DNA of 64,000 nt, from the NCBI GenBank assembly GCA_039830045.1, contig CP140044.1, forward strand, positions 62,001 to 126,000, written 5' to 3'. The notes beneath the pieces are model-generated. The model did not search any database. It was given only the letters and a program-made list of their open reading frames with translations, and had not been told where the DNA came from. Positions within the stretch are counted from its first letter, which is position 1. Each line of letters starts with the position of its first letter. Source of the DNA: Buchnera aphidicola (Floraphis choui) (GTDB lineage Bacteria; Pseudomonadota; Gammaproteobacteria; Enterobacterales; Enterobacteriaceae). Of this stretch, positions 1-9,699 are shown piece by piece. Made by a program: the position numbers and the translations under genes.

Positions 1-185
1 TAGATTCATATCAAAGTAATTTTTTAGAAAAAGTATTTGATGTTTCTAATAGAGTTTCTGTTAAGTCTATTTTACGTTTAGGATTTACAGGAATAAGAAT
101 ACGAGATGAATTATTTCGTCTTAGGGTAATTGCAATTGATAAATGGAGAAAAGATTATAACAACTTAAGAACGATAAAAACATAA
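1..185 (+). CDS. cca: CCA-adding enzyme, 3' end only (partial)
   Basis: The frame is open from the window edge (codons start at position 3) to a TAA at 183-185 and gives the last 60 residues of a protein. The segment GFTGIRIRDELFRLRVIAI followed by a Trp-Arg-Lys tail resembles the C terminus of enterobacterial tRNA nucleotidyltransferase (Cca), which repairs and adds the 3' CCA of tRNAs. The tRNA genes in this window do not encode CCA, so the enzyme would be needed. The next gene, uppP, is also next to cca in E. coli, which supports the call. The two genes converge and overlap by 21 bases. The catalytic N-terminal part lies outside the window, so the identification rests on the tail and on synteny. 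Confidence 0.75.
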   Translation, partial: DSYQSNFLEKVFDVSNRVSVKSILRLGFTGIRIRDELFRLRVIAIDKWRKDYNNLRTIKT

Positions 186-992
186 ATAAATTATAATAGA
201 TAATATTAATCTGTAAATAATAAATGGTGTAAAAGAACAGACATTAATTATTTTTAAGAATTTGTTTATGCAAATTCTTGATGTAATAAATGAAGACAAA
301 AAACCAACGCTTAAAATAAATAAGTTATGTAATTGTATAGTATGAATATTATTAATTATGTCTAAAATTGTTGCTCCAAAAAAAATAGGAACGGATATAA
401 TAAAAGAAAAATGCGTAGCTGTACGTTGATTAAGTCCTATTAAAACTCCTATAGAAATAGTAGAGCAAGATCGAGAAAATCCAGGCCATAATGCTAAACA
501 TTGAAAACAACCTATAGTTAGTGATTTAAATAAATTAATATTTTCATTTTTATATTTTATTTTTTTTTTGAATATTTCAGACAATGTTAGTAATATAGAA
601 CCAAATATTAATGATAACAATATACTTTTAGGATTAAATAAAGATTGTATATATTTGTAATAGTATGATCCGAGTAGTATTGTTGGAAATATCCCAAGAA
701 ATACGTGGTAACATGATAGATTATAATTATTAATACATTTTTTATGCGTCTTAAAAATAGAATCAAATAATTTAATAAATGTATTTTTAAAATATAGTAG
801 TATAGATAACGATGCACCAAATTGCATAAATATATTTAAGAATTTTGCTTCGTTTTTATCTATTTGAAAAATATCAGAAAGAATAATGGTGTGGCTAGTT
901 GATGAAATAGGAAAAAATTCTGTAATACCTTCAATAGTTCCAAGTATAATTACGATCAAAATGTGATAGATATTTAATATATGTGTATTCAT
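165..992 (-). CDS. uppP: Undecaprenyl-diphosphate phosphatase UppP (BacA)
   Basis: A 275-residue membrane protein (E. coli 273) that dephosphorylates undecaprenyl diphosphate in the inner membrane and recycles the lipid carrier for peptidoglycan synthesis. Both family signatures are present: EGITEFFPISSTSH at residues 21-34 and PGFSRS at 171-176, including the conserved Glu and Arg of the active site. Several hydrophobic segments span the protein. The third residue after PGFSRS is polar (SCST) where E. coli has SGAT, a mild change. The stop overlaps the end of cca on the other strand. It lies downstream of crr with about 90 bases and a strong hairpin between them. Confidence 0.95.
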   Translation of the reverse strand: MNTHILNIYHILIVIILGTIEGITEFFPISSTSHTIILSDIFQIDKNEAKFLNIFMQFGASLSILLYFKNTFIKLFDSIFKTHKKCINNYNLSCYHVFLGIFPTILLGSYYYKYIQSLFNPKSILLSLIFGSILLTLSEIFKKKIKYKNENINLFKSLTIGCFQCLALWPGFSRSCSTISIGVLIGLNQRTATHFSFIISVPIFFGATILDIINNIHTIQLHNLFILSVGFLSSFITSRICINKFLKIINVCSFTPFIIYRLILSIIIYLCFYRS

Positions 993-1033
993 ATTATGTA
1001 AATGGTAATTTTCTTATTAGAGTTTTTGTAAAG

Positions 1034-1076
1034 ATAGGTAAAACGGTATATATTAAAGTTATTCCGTTTTACCTAT
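1034..1076 (-). terminator. Perfect 13-bp hairpin behind crr
   Basis: Positions 1034-1046 (ATAGGTAAAACGG) and 1064-1076 are perfect inverted complements with a 17-base loop. The hairpin starts only 5 bases beyond the stop of crr (minus strand). It is GC-richer than its surroundings, which argues for selection. No clean U-run follows on the minus strand, so it may stabilise the 3' end of the pts transcript rather than act as a classical intrinsic terminator. Confidence 0.55.
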
Positions 1077-1081
1077 AAATG

Positions 1082-1588
1082 TTATTTTTCTATAGAAAAA
1101 ATAATATTTTTTCCTGCAATAATTTGACCTGATCTTTTATATATTTTTTTAAATAATTCCATATTAGATATTACTACAGGTGTTAATATAGATTTAGCTG
1201 TATTTTTTAATAATGGTAAATTAAGAGAAATAATTGGATCTCCTATTTTTACAATTTGGTTTTCTTGAGCAATTTTTTTAAATCCAATACCTTTTAATTT
1301 CACTGTATCTATTCCAAAATGTACAAATAGTTCAATATCATCTTCTTTAGATTGAATTGAGAAAGCGTGTAATGTTGTAAATATTTTTCCAATTGTTCCA
1401 TTAATAGGAGATAACATAATATTGCTATTTGGTAAAATAGCTATTCCATCTCCTACTATTTTTTTAGAAAATACAATATCTGGAACTTCTTCGAGATTAA
1501 CTATGTCTCCAGATAGTGGAGCAAAAATATTTATTATTTTTCTGGATGTGATATTTTTGGTTTTAAAAAAATTAGAAAACAAATTCAT
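1082..1588 (-). CDS. crr: PTS glucose-specific enzyme IIA (EIIA-Glc)
   Basis: A 168-residue cytoplasmic phosphocarrier (E. coli 169) that receives phosphate from HPr and passes it to membrane sugar permeases. The two histidines of the active site are visible: His74 in LHAFSI and His90 in ELFVHFGID. There is one extra residue between them compared with E. coli. The N-terminal flexible arm is retained in part. The gene follows ptsI with 24 bases between them in the same order as E. coli ptsH-ptsI-crr. In an endosymbiont without a cAMP-CRP system it probably serves only transport; that is inference. Confidence 0.96.
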   Translation of the reverse strand: MNLFSNFFKTKNITSRKIINIFAPLSGDIVNLEEVPDIVFSKKIVGDGIAILPNSNIMLSPINGTIGKIFTTLHAFSIQSKEDDIELFVHFGIDTVKLKGIGFKKIAQENQIVKIGDPIISLNLPLLKNTAKSILTPVVISNMELFKKIYKRSGQIIAGKNIIFSIEK

Positions 1589-1612
1589 ATTTTTCCTGTT
1601 AACAATTTTTTG

Positions 1613-3331
1613 TTAATTATTTAAAACAAATTCATTAATAATATTTATTATTTCTTTTGATGTTGATTGGGATAAAACGTTTGTAGCTAAATTTTTAGCA
1701 TCTAAAAAATTTGTTTTTCGAATTATTTTCTTCACTTTTGGAATAGTTGATGCACTCATGCTAAACTCATCTAAACCCATTCCTAATAATAATGCAGTAG
1801 CTTTTTCATTTCCAGCTAGTTCCCCGCACATCCCGGTCCATTTTCCAGCATTATGGGAAGCATTAATAACTTTTTTAATTAAATTTAATACAGAAGGACT
1901 CATAGGATTATATAAATGAGAAATCAAATCATTTCCCCTATCAACAGCTAGTGTATATTGTGTTAAATCATTACTTCCAATACTAAAAAAATCTACTTCT
2001 TTTGCTAAATGATTTGCTATTATAGCAGATGCTGGAGTTTCTATCATAATTCCTATTTCGATGTTAGAATTAAATTGTATTTTCTTGTTTCTAAGTATAA
2101 CTTTTAATTTTTCTAGTTCTTCTTTTAAATTTCGTACTTCTTCTATGGAAATAATCATGGGAAACATTATTTTTACTTTTCCGAAAGCAGATGCCCTTAG
2201 TATTGCAGTTAATTGAGCATGTAAAATTTCTTTTTTATCCATTGCTATTCTAATAGCTCGCCATCCTAAAAATGGGTTATCTTCTTTAGGAATATGCATA
2301 TATGAAAGATTTTTATCTCCTCCTATATCCATAGTTCTTATGATTATAGATTTTCCTTTCATTTTCTCTACTACTGCTTTATATGCATAAAATTGTTCTT
2401 CTTCAGTAGGAAAAGAACTGCGATTCATAAATAAAAATTCTGTTCGATATAGTCCGATACATTCTGCTCCGTTTTTTTTAGCACTTTTAACGTCTTGAAT
2501 TGTTCCTATATTTGCTCCGATAATTACTTTATGTCCATCAATTGTAATTGCGTACAAATGTTTTAACTGTTTTAAATTGTTTTTTTCTAGTTCGTATTTT
2601 TTTTTTATTTTCTTTATTTGCTGTATTTTTGATAATTCTGGATTAATAAATATAGCATTGTTAATACCATCTAATATTAAAAAATCGTTATTATTTACCT
2701 TTTTTGTTATATTTCCAGTACCAACAATTGCAGGAATTTCTAAAGAACGAGCCATAATAGATGTATGTGATGTTTGTCCACCTAGATCTGTAATAAATCC
2801 TAATACTTTGTTTAGTTTTATTTGAGCAGTTTCTGAAGGAGTTAGATCTCTAGCTATTAAAATAACAGGGTTTTGAATATGATTTAGATCTATAATATTT
2901 AAATTAAGTATATTTCTAATTAATCTATTTCCGATATCTCTAATATCAATTGCTCTATTTCGTAAATATTCATCATCTAATTGCTCTAATGATTTAGCTT
3001 GTTTTTCTATTATAATTTGAGTTGCATATTCTGCTGACAAATACTTTTTTTGAATAAGTAATAATATACTTTCTTCTAGTTCTTCATCTTCTACTAACAT
3101 TATATGTCCGTCGAAGATATCTTCTTTTCCGTTTTTAAAGGTTTTTTCTACTTGTAATTTAATACTTTTTAATTGGTTAATTGTTTTTAACCTTCCTTGA
3201 ATAAATTTTTCAATTTCTTGATTAATTTCATTATTTTTAATTTTATTTGTATTAATAAAAATTTTTTCTTCTATTAGTAGTAATGCATGTCCAAAAGCGA
3301 TACCAGGAGATGCTAAAATACCTGAAATCAT
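1613..3331 (-). CDS. ptsI: PTS enzyme I (PEP-protein phosphotransferase)
   Basis: A 572-residue cytoplasmic enzyme (E. coli 575) that takes phosphate from phosphoenolpyruvate and transfers it to HPr. The phosphorylated histidine is His189 in [13 protein letters not shown], at the same number as in E. coli. The C-terminal PEP-binding domain keeps the catalytic Cys502 in GMCGELAG and the [10 protein letters not shown] segment. The start follows a modest AGGG-type site. It sits between ptsH upstream and crr downstream; a 162-base spacer with a GC-rich hairpin separates it from ptsH. Confidence 0.97.
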   Translation of the reverse strand: MISGILASPGIAFGHALLLIEEKIFINTNKIKNNEINQEIEKFIQGRLKTINQLKSIKLQVEKTFKNGKEDIFDGHIMLVEDEELEESILLLIQKKYLSAEYATQIIIEKQAKSLEQLDDEYLRNRAIDIRDIGNRLIRNILNLNIIDLNHIQNPVILIARDLTPSETAQIKLNKVLGFITDLGGQTSHTSIMARSLEIPAIVGTGNITKKVNNNDFLILDGINNAIFINPELSKIQQIKKIKKKYELEKNNLKQLKHLYAITIDGHKVIIGANIGTIQDVKSAKKNGAECIGLYRTEFLFMNRSSFPTEEEQFYAYKAVVEKMKGKSIIIRTMDIGGDKNLSYMHIPKEDNPFLGWRAIRIAMDKKEILHAQLTAILRASAFGKVKIMFPMIISIEEVRNLKEELEKLKVILRNKKIQFNSNIEIGIMIETPASAIIANHLAKEVDFFSIGSNDLTQYTLAVDRGNDLISHLYNPMSPSVLNLIKKVINASHNAGKWTGMCGELAGNEKATALLLGMGLDEFSMSASTIPKVKKIIRKTNFLDAKNLATNVLSQSTSKEIINIINEFVLNN

Positions 3332-3420
3332 AATATTACCCTTAACATAACAATGTGTTATATTTTTATGATAGTAATTTGTTGGTCTCAGGTAATATTA
3401 TATTAATTAGTATATATTAT

Positions 3421-3444
3421 CCGGAAGTAACGTTACACTTCCGG
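3421..3444 (-). promoter_or_regulatory. GC-rich hairpin between ptsH and ptsI
   Basis: CCGGAAGT at 3421-3428 and ACTTCCGG at 3437-3444 form a perfect 8-bp stem, and the 8-base loop with its flanks contains the palindrome GTAACGTTAC. In a region otherwise almost free of G and C, such a stem is likely selected. It lies in the ptsH-ptsI spacer, 50 bases past the ptsH stop on the minus strand. No U-run follows on either strand. It could limit read-through or protect the ptsH message, which would make HPr more abundant than enzyme I; that role is inference. Confidence 0.5.
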
Positions 3445-3493
3445 TAAAATTATACTATAAATAATATTTAATATTTTTAAGACACAAATTTTT

Positions 3494-3751
3494 TTATTTA
3501 AGTGTTGCTATAAATTTTTCTAGGCTTTCTACTGCTATTTTTTCATCTTCACCATTTGCTGAAATAGTAATTAAGCTATGTTGTACTAATCCTAACGTTT
3601 GTAATTTAAATAGGCTTTTTGCATTTACAGATTTTCCTTTGGAAATAATATTAATTTCTGAAACGAATTTTTTTGCTTCTTTTACTAATAGTGCAGCAGG
3701 ACGAGTATGTAGTCCATGAGGATTAGTAATTGTAATTTCTTTTTGGAACAT
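3494..3751 (-). CDS. ptsH: PTS phosphocarrier protein HPr
   Basis: An 85-residue cytoplasmic protein, the same length as E. coli HPr. It shuttles phosphate from enzyme I to the sugar-specific IIA domains. His15 in [11 protein letters not shown] is the phosphorylation site and Ser46 in [11 protein letters not shown] is the conserved regulatory-site serine. The start is supported by a clear AGGAG five bases upstream (3757-3761 on the plus strand) and by a possible TATAAT -10 element at 3793-3798 (minus strand). The neighbouring cysK, zipA and cysZ of E. coli are absent. Confidence 0.97.
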   Translation of the reverse strand: MFQKEITITNPHGLHTRPAALLVKEAKKFVSEINIISKGKSVNAKSLFKLQTLGLVQHSLITISANGEDEKIAVESLEKFIATLK

Positions 3752-5111
3752 TTTTTCTCCTAAGTTTTATTGTAAATTGCTTAAATAGAATTATTATATA
3801 ATATTCTAAAATATTTGTTGTTTTAATTTAATTAAATATAAATTTTATTATTTTGTGCTACTGTATTATTTTAACCTTTATATATATATGTTTTAAAATA
3901 ATGTATTATTTTTAAAAGTAAACTATTTTAAAATATTATTAATTTTTTAATTTGAAATTTAGAAAACAACATTTTTTAATACATTTTATTAAAAGATAAA
4001 GGTAATAGTTGTATGTTTTAAATGAGTTTTTATAATTTTATACAATAAATGACTTTCCTACATGATGCATCTTGTAAAAAATCCCTTTCATGTTTTATTT
4101 ATTTTTATTTAGTTAATGTATATTTTCTTAATTTGATAAAATAGTGATTGTAATTGATTAGATTCAGGATATATAAATTGTCTAGTATGAAACGTATATT
4201 TATCTTTTATATTTTATACGTTTATTTTAATTTCATAGAATTTAAGTATTAAATTTTTGTTAAGTAATTTTAAGTAATACTAATTAATATGTTTTTATAC
4301 ATTAAGGTATTTCTAAAATAGTATCTTTAATTTTAATATTTGATATGAAGACATTGCATTTTTTATTTACTCTGATTTACAATTTTTATTGTAAAGTTTA
4401 TCTTAATTTATTTTTAGGTTTTTAAAGTTATTAATTTTCTTTATAAAGTATATATGTTTTAAAATGTTTTCATATGACATAGTTTACATATGATTTGATT
4501 TTTTTAAAGTTTTCCATTAATTTTACATCTATATTAAATATTTTAATATTTTATTAATTTAGTGTTTAGTGCATATATAATGTGATTTCATACTTTTCAT
4601 AATGTGAAATAAAAATATTTATTTTTTTATTGTAATTGTTATTTTTAACGAGTTATTTTTATGAATTTTTTACATTTTTAAAAGTTATATATATTTATTT
4701 AATGATATATTTATATTAAATACATTTGTTTTAATATAATAAAATATTCATATTAAAGAGTGTTTATATATAAAGTTTTAAAATTAATTGACAATTATTT
4801 AAGCATATTTTTAATGATTCACACTATATATCGTATATCAAAGAACTGTAGTGCTTAGTGTTGTTTAATTAAGTATATAATAAAAAATATTATTATTAAT
4901 GTAATTGTCAAATTATTAATTGAATATGTTATTTTTTTTATTTTATTATACGAGCTTTTAACTATATAAGAGATAAAAATATATTTTATTTAAAATATTT
5001 GAAAATATAATTATACCTGACTGACAAAAATGTATAGTTATAAAACTACGCTATGTTCAATAATATTGATTAGAATATTTTTTGTATTTTAGTTTAATAA
5101 TCTGGAATTTT
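3752..5111. other. 1.36-kb spacer without a recognisable gene
   Basis: Read in all frames, this stretch shows only short open segments and is almost pure A and T. In E. coli the same interval between ptsH and ligA holds cysK, cysZ and zipA; I could not recognise any remnant of their motifs, so if they were here they have eroded beyond reading by eye. The ptsH promoter probably lies at the left end and the ligA promoter at the right end. Confidence 0.7.
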
Positions 5112-7142
5112 ATGACATTTATAAAAAATTATATATTAAGATTACAAGAAAAAATTCGTTATTATGGATATTTATATTATTCTCTAGATTCTCCTGAAAT
5201 TTCTGATTATAGATATGATTATCTAATAAAAAAGTTACATTATTTAGAAAACAAATATAAAGAATTTTTAGTAACAAAAAATTCTCCTACTCTTACAGTA
5301 GGTTCTCCTGGCATAGTTGGATTTAAAAAATGTAAACACATTACACCTATGTTATCTTTGAATCATGTAGTTAATGTTAATGATTATTTGGAATTTGATA
5401 AAAAAATTAAAATATTGTTATCAGAAGAAAAAGTGTCTTTTTGTTGTGAATTAAAGATTGATGGTGTAGCTATAAATTTAATATATAAGAAAGGAATTTT
5501 AATAAAAGCAATAACTAGAGGTAATGGAATTGAAGGAGAAGATGTTACTAATAATGTTCGGATGATTTCTTCTATTCCTAGTAAGTTACGCGGATTTAAT
5601 ATACCTAAAAAATTAGAAGTTCGAGGCGAAATTTTCATGTTAAAAAGTGATTTCGTTCAATTAAATAATAAAGCAATTAATAATTTTACGAAAATATTTT
5701 CTAATACTAGAAATGCCTCTTCTGGGTTGTTGCGTAAAAAGTACTCTAAAACTACTGCTATGAAAAATTTAATGTTTTGTTGTTATGGGTATGGTTATTA
5801 TCCCAGATATATAAAAATTTTTAATCATTATGATAGGTTAGAACAGTTAAAAATCTGGGGGTTACCAATTAGTGGATATAATTCCGTATTTTTCTGTAGT
5901 CATGACATTTTAAATTTTTATGATAAAATTAAGAATATACGACAATTTTTAAATTTTGATATTGATGGAATAGTTATAAAAGTTAATTCTATTGTTTTAC
6001 AAAATAAGTTAGGTTACATGAGAAGAGCTCCAAAATGGGCTATTGCATTTAAATTTTGTGATCAAGAACAAAATTCTAAAGTTTTAAATATTGCATACCA
6101 AGTTGGTAGAACGGGAGTAATTACTCCTGTAGCTAAAATTGATCCTGTTCGTATATCTGGTGTCATTATAAAGAGAGTGTCTTTATATAATTTTAATGAA
6201 ATTAAAAGATTAGACTTGTATATAGGAGATATTGTTAGAATTAAACGTTCTGGAGATGTCATTCCTAAGATAGTTAGTGTTATTAAAAGTAATCGTTCTA
6301 ATGACATAAAGAAAATAATGCTACCTAATTTATGTCCGTCTTGTAAATCTAAACTAAAGTTAGATGACCAATGTATTAAAGTACGTTGTATAGAAGGTAT
6401 TAAATGTAAAGAACAACTTAAAAAGTTATTATATTATTTTTGTTCTAGAAAAGGATTAAATATTTATGGATTAGGTTTAAAAATTATTAGCAAATTAGTT
6501 GATAAGCATTATGTAAAAAATTTTTCAGATTTTTTTAATCTTAATTTTGATGTATTGGTTAAACTGAACGATTTAGGAAAAAAGACTGCACGAAATATCG
6601 CTAATTCCATTAATCAATCTAAAAATATTACTTTTTCTAAATTTTTATGTTCTTTAGGAATAAATGAGATAGGAATGATTAAATCAGAAATTATTGCTAA
6701 ACATTTCATATCTTTAAACTCTCTGATGAATTCAACGTTTCAAGAGTTATCCTCATTAAAAGGAATTGGTCCTTACTCTGCACATAGTGTGTTCAGTTTT
6801 ATAAATGAACAGTTTAATAAAGAGATTATTTTATACTTATCGAACAATTTAAATATATATTCAAATGATATACAATCTCATGATGTAATAAAAAAATTAA
6901 ATCCTTTTTTCAATAAAAAATGTGTTATTAGTGGCTCTTTTCATCAATTTTCTCGAATTAAAATAGTGAGCATCATTAATGAATTAGGGGGGTATGTTAC
7001 ATCGAATGTTTCAAGAAATACGAATTATATTATAATTGGAGAAAACCCTGGTTCTAAATTAATTAAATCTAAAAAATTTAATATAAAGGTAATCTTAAAG
7101 CAAGATTTGTTAGAGATAATTAAAAAGTTTTATAATATATAA
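5112..7142 (+). CDS. ligA: NAD-dependent DNA ligase LigA
   Basis: A 676-residue enzyme (E. coli 671) that seals nicks using NAD in replication and repair. I chose the ATG at 5112 and not the in-frame upstream ATG at 5082, because from 5112 the spacing to the Tyr-Tyr region of domain Ia matches E. coli exactly. Domains in order: Ia; adenylation domain with the catalytic Lys115 in CCELKIDG; OB fold; a four-Cys zinc finger around residues 400-425 (CPSC, then RC and KC); helix-hairpin-helix repeats; and a C-terminal BRCT domain from about residue 595 (CVISGSF, IIIGENPGSKL). All parts are present, so it should be active. Confidence 0.96.
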   Translation: MTFIKNYILRLQEKIRYYGYLYYSLDSPEISDYRYDYLIKKLHYLENKYKEFLVTKNSPTLTVGSPGIVGFKKCKHITPMLSLNHVVNVNDYLEFDKKIKILLSEEKVSFCCELKIDGVAINLIYKKGILIKAITRGNGIEGEDVTNNVRMISSIPSKLRGFNIPKKLEVRGEIFMLKSDFVQLNNKAINNFTKIFSNTRNASSGLLRKKYSKTTAMKNLMFCCYGYGYYPRYIKIFNHYDRLEQLKIWGLPISGYNSVFFCSHDILNFYDKIKNIRQFLNFDIDGIVIKVNSIVLQNKLGYMRRAPKWAIAFKFCDQEQNSKVLNIAYQVGRTGVITPVAKIDPVRISGVIIKRVSLYNFNEIKRLDLYIGDIVRIKRSGDVIPKIVSVIKSNRSNDIKKIMLPNLCPSCKSKLKLDDQCIKVRCIEGIKCKEQLKKLLYYFCSRKGLNIYGLGLKIISKLVDKHYVKNFSDFFNLNFDVLVKLNDLGKKTARNIANSINQSKNITFSKFLCSLGINEIGMIKSEIIAKHFISLNSLMNSTFQELSSLKGIGPYSAHSVFSFINEQFNKEIILYLSNNLNIYSNDIQSHDVIKKLNPFFNKKCVISGSFHQFSRIKIVSIINELGGYVTSNVSRNTNYIIIGENPGSKLIKSKKFNIKVILKQDLLEIIKKFYNI

Positions 7143-7150
7143 TTTCATTG

Positions 7151-7223
7151 TGGGTCGTGCAGGACTTGAACCTGCGACCAATTGATTAAAAGTCAACTGC
7201 TCTACCAACTGAGCTAACGACCC
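7151..7223 (-). tRNA. tRNA-Lys (anticodon UUU)
   Basis: The minus strand folds into a full cloverleaf of 73 bases: acceptor GGGTCGT paired with ACGACCC, D arm GCTC/GAGC, loop CTTTTAA with anticodon TTT, T arm with GGTTCAAGTCC. It is almost identical to E. coli tRNA-Lys. CCA is not encoded. It is the second gene of a tRNA pair with tRNA-Val directly upstream, as in the E. coli val-lys cluster beside gltX. Confidence 0.97.
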
Positions 7224-7235
7224 TAACTTAAAATT

Positions 7236-7308
7236 TGGGTGATGACGGAATCGAACCGCCGACCTTCTCCGTGTAAAGGAGAAGCTCTACCAACTGAGCT
7301 AATCACCC
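7236..7308 (-). tRNA. tRNA-Val (anticodon UAC)
   Basis: A 73-base cloverleaf on the minus strand with acceptor GGGTGAT/ATCACCC, anticodon loop TTTACAC (anticodon TAC) and T arm with GGTTCGATTCC, closely matching E. coli tRNA-Val(UAC). CCA is not encoded. It is 12 bases upstream of tRNA-Lys, so the two are probably co-transcribed, divergently from gltX. Confidence 0.97.
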
Positions 7309-7425
7309 TATTTATTCTATTGTAAAGAATAGAAATGTAGAGTCAATCTTTTTTATAAAAATTTATTAATTATTTTTTATATTTTTATTCATTATTAGAA
7401 TTTTAAATTATAGATTGAGGATAGT

Positions 7426-8829
7426 ATGTTAGTTAGAACAAGATTTGCTCCAAGTCCTACAGGTGATTTACATATTGGAAGCGTTAGAACTGCATTATAT
7501 GCATGGTTGTTTTCTAAAAGCAATAAAGGAAAATTTATTTTACGCATTGAAGATACGGATATTAAGCGGTCTACAAAAGCTGCAATTTCAGAAATTATCA
7601 AGAATTTAAAGTGGTTAGGATTAGATTGGGACGAAGGACCTTATTTTCAAAGTAATAAAATTGAATATTATCAAAATATTATTAATTCTATGATTGAATC
7701 AAGATTAGCTTATAGGTGTTATTGTACTACTGAGAGATTATGTCATTTAAGAAAAAGCCAGTTATTAGTTGGAAAAAAACCCAAGTATGATCGAAGATGT
7801 AGAAATATTTTAAAAAGTAATAACACTGATTGTGAATATGTCGTTCGGTTTTGTAATCCTTTATATGGGATGGTATCATTTGTTGATGAAATTAGAGGAA
7901 GAATATTATTCGATAATAAAGAATTAGATGATGTTATTATTCAGAGAACAAATGGCATTCCTACATATAATTTTTGTGCAGCAATAGATGATCGTGATAT
8001 GAAAATTACCCATGTTATTAGGGGAGAAGATCATATTAATAATACTCCACGTCAAATTAATCTTTTACAAGCATTAGGTTCACAAATTCCTATTTATGCT
8101 CATGTATCAATGATATTAGACATAAATGGAAAAAAATTATCTAAAAGAAAAGAAGTGGTTAGTATTTCAGAGTATAGATTACAGGGTTATTTACCAGAAT
8201 CGTTACTTAATTATATTGTTCGACTAGGATGGGCGTATGGAAATCAAGAAATTTTTAATATTAATGACATAATAAAAGTATTTACATTAAATAGAATTAG
8301 TAAATCTCCTAGTCGTTTCGATATAAATAAACTATTGTGGTTAAATCGATTTTATATAAAAAATTTGCCTATAGAATATGTTAAAAAACATCTTCAATAT
8401 CAATTTAAGAAAAAACATATTGATTATACGAATGGACTTGATCTAATTGATCTTATAAAATTAGTTGGTTCTCGATATAGCACTTTGCGGGATATAGTGG
8501 ATTTTTCTCATTATTTTTACAGTAATTATATCGTATTTAATATAGACGCAGCTAACAAATATTTAGTAAAGTCTTCTATTATTGTTTTAGAATACATATA
8601 TAATGAAATTTTAAATCTTAATGAATGGAATTTAGAAGAATTATCTATTATGATATATTCATCAGTAAAAAAGTTAAAAATGACTTTTAAAATGGTATCT
8701 ATGCCTATTCGTGTTGCAATGACAGGTAACACTGTTTCTCCTAGTATTGATATTGTCATATATGGAGTAGGGAAACGCCGATCTTTATCAAGAATCAAAA
8801 ATGCATTATCTTACATTAATGGTAATTAA
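7426..8829 (+). CDS. gltX: Glutamyl-tRNA synthetase
   Basis: A 467-residue class I synthetase (E. coli 471) that charges tRNA-Glu. The nucleotide-binding HIGH-type motif is PTGDLHIGSVRTALYAW at residues 11-27, and the second signature is KKLSKRKEVVS near residue 235, where E. coli has KLSKRHGAVS. The anticodon-binding C-terminal half is present. A GAGGA site lies 8 bases upstream of the ATG. It is flanked by a divergent val-lys tRNA pair and by tRNA-Ala, the same neighbourhood as in E. coli. Confidence 0.96.
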   Translation: MLVRTRFAPSPTGDLHIGSVRTALYAWLFSKSNKGKFILRIEDTDIKRSTKAAISEIIKNLKWLGLDWDEGPYFQSNKIEYYQNIINSMIESRLAYRCYCTTERLCHLRKSQLLVGKKPKYDRRCRNILKSNNTDCEYVVRFCNPLYGMVSFVDEIRGRILFDNKELDDVIIQRTNGIPTYNFCAAIDDRDMKITHVIRGEDHINNTPRQINLLQALGSQIPIYAHVSMILDINGKKLSKRKEVVSISEYRLQGYLPESLLNYIVRLGWAYGNQEIFNINDIIKVFTLNRISKSPSRFDINKLLWLNRFYIKNLPIEYVKKHLQYQFKKKHIDYTNGLDLIDLIKLVGSRYSTLRDIVDFSHYFYSNYIVFNIDAANKYLVKSSIIVLEYIYNEILNLNEWNLEELSIMIYSSVKKLKMTFKMVSMPIRVAMTGNTVSPSIDIVIYGVGKRRSLSRIKNALSYINGN

Positions 8830-8918
8830 TATTATGATAAATGAAATTTTAGTAAATTTTTGATTCATTAATACGTTTATTTTTTAAGAAATATTGTTTA
8901 TACATATATTTATTAAAA

Positions 8919-8991
8919 GGGGTTATAGTTCAATTGGGAGAACGTTTGCATGGCATGCAAAAGGTTAGCGGTTCAACTCCGCTTAACTCCA
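8919..8991 (+). tRNA. tRNA-Ala (anticodon GGC)
   Basis: A 73-base cloverleaf: acceptor GGGGTTA/TAACTCC (one G-T pair), anticodon loop ATGGCAT on the stem TTTGC/GCAAA, T arm with GGTTCAACTCC. The anticodon is GGC, read as alanine. CCA is not encoded. E. coli also has alanine GGC tRNA genes beside gltX. Confidence 0.95.
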
Positions 8992-9124
8992 AAATAGATT
9001 GTCATTTTTTAACGAATATTAATTATAAGAAGTTAAACTGATTTTAATGACGTAGTTTTTATAACTTTGTTTTAACAAATTATTTGATAAACGTAGAACA
9101 TATATTCTAATTTTTTATTAGGCT

Positions 9125-9167
9125 CTAATATATTAAATGTTAAGTGTTTAGACATTTAATATATTAG
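9125..9167 (-). terminator. Perfect 16-bp hairpin behind fliE
   Basis: Positions 9125-9140 and 9152-9167 are perfect inverted complements (CTAATATATTAAATGT and its complement) around an 11-base loop. The hairpin lies 25 bases past the stop of fliE (minus) and between the convergent tRNA-Ala and fliE genes. The stem is nearly all A-T and lacks a clean U-run, so it is a candidate 3'-end structure rather than a proven terminator. Confidence 0.45.
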
Positions 9168-9191
9168 TAACGTTCAATAATGATTAAAGTA

Positions 9192-9509
9192 TTAAATTTG
9201 TAAATTCATCATTTCTTGATAGCCTGATATTACTTTATTTCTAATTTGAACCATTGCTTCTGTTGATATTAGATTTTTTTGTAAACTTATTAGTACATCA
9301 CTTAAAGTCATGTGCTTATTCTTATCTGATTCAAGTTCTTCAGGTTTTTGTTCTACTTCTTTTTGACCTAAATTAAAAAAACTAAGTGCTGCATCACTTA
9401 TATTATTTGTAAATTTTTTTGATATGTTATCTTTGGTTTCGTTTATATCCATTAAGGAGCCAAGAGCAGTTATTATTTCAATACCATCTCGTATAGTGTC
9501 AATAAACAT
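9192..9509 (-). CDS. fliE: Flagellar hook-basal body protein FliE
   Basis: A 105-residue protein (E. coli 104), the adaptor between the MS ring and the rod. The C-terminal part with MTLSDVLISLQKNLISTEAMVQIRNKVISGYQEMMNLQI is typical: it matches the family segment that ends in a Tyr-Gln-Glu-Ile/Met-Met tail. The N-terminal half has drifted. It is transcribed divergently from fliF, as in E. coli. The intergenic 190 bases should hold both promoters, but no strong consensus was seen. Confidence 0.9.
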   Translation of the reverse strand: MFIDTIRDGIEIITALGSLMDINETKDNISKKFTNNISDAALSFFNLGQKEVEQKPEELESDKNKHMTLSDVLISLQKNLISTEAMVQIRNKVISGYQEMMNLQI

Positions 9510-9699
9510 TGTCTTCTCTGAAAAAGAGTAATACGAATATAGTAGATATTAGCATAAGTTTGAATAGGATAAAAATATTTAAAGCAATTTTTTTATTTAT
9601 TTTGTTATAAAAGTAATATTATTAACAATTATTTTTATATAATAGGTGATTTAGTTGATATATACAAAACTATACATAATTTTCGTAAAGGAATAGTTC

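Noticed and set aside
608..820. A 70-codon open frame on the minus strand inside uppP
   Set aside because: It lies in another frame of a well-conserved gene on the same strand and resembles no protein family.
2577..2825. An 82-codon plus-strand frame inside ptsI, and similar antisense frames inside ligA, gltX, dapA and gnd
   Set aside because: They are antisense shadows of strongly conserved genes and lack ribosome sites.
4788..4816. TTGACA at 4788-4793 as a promoter for ligA
   Set aside because: No acceptable -10 element lies 16-18 bases downstream (TTAATG at best) and ligA starts nearly 300 bases away.
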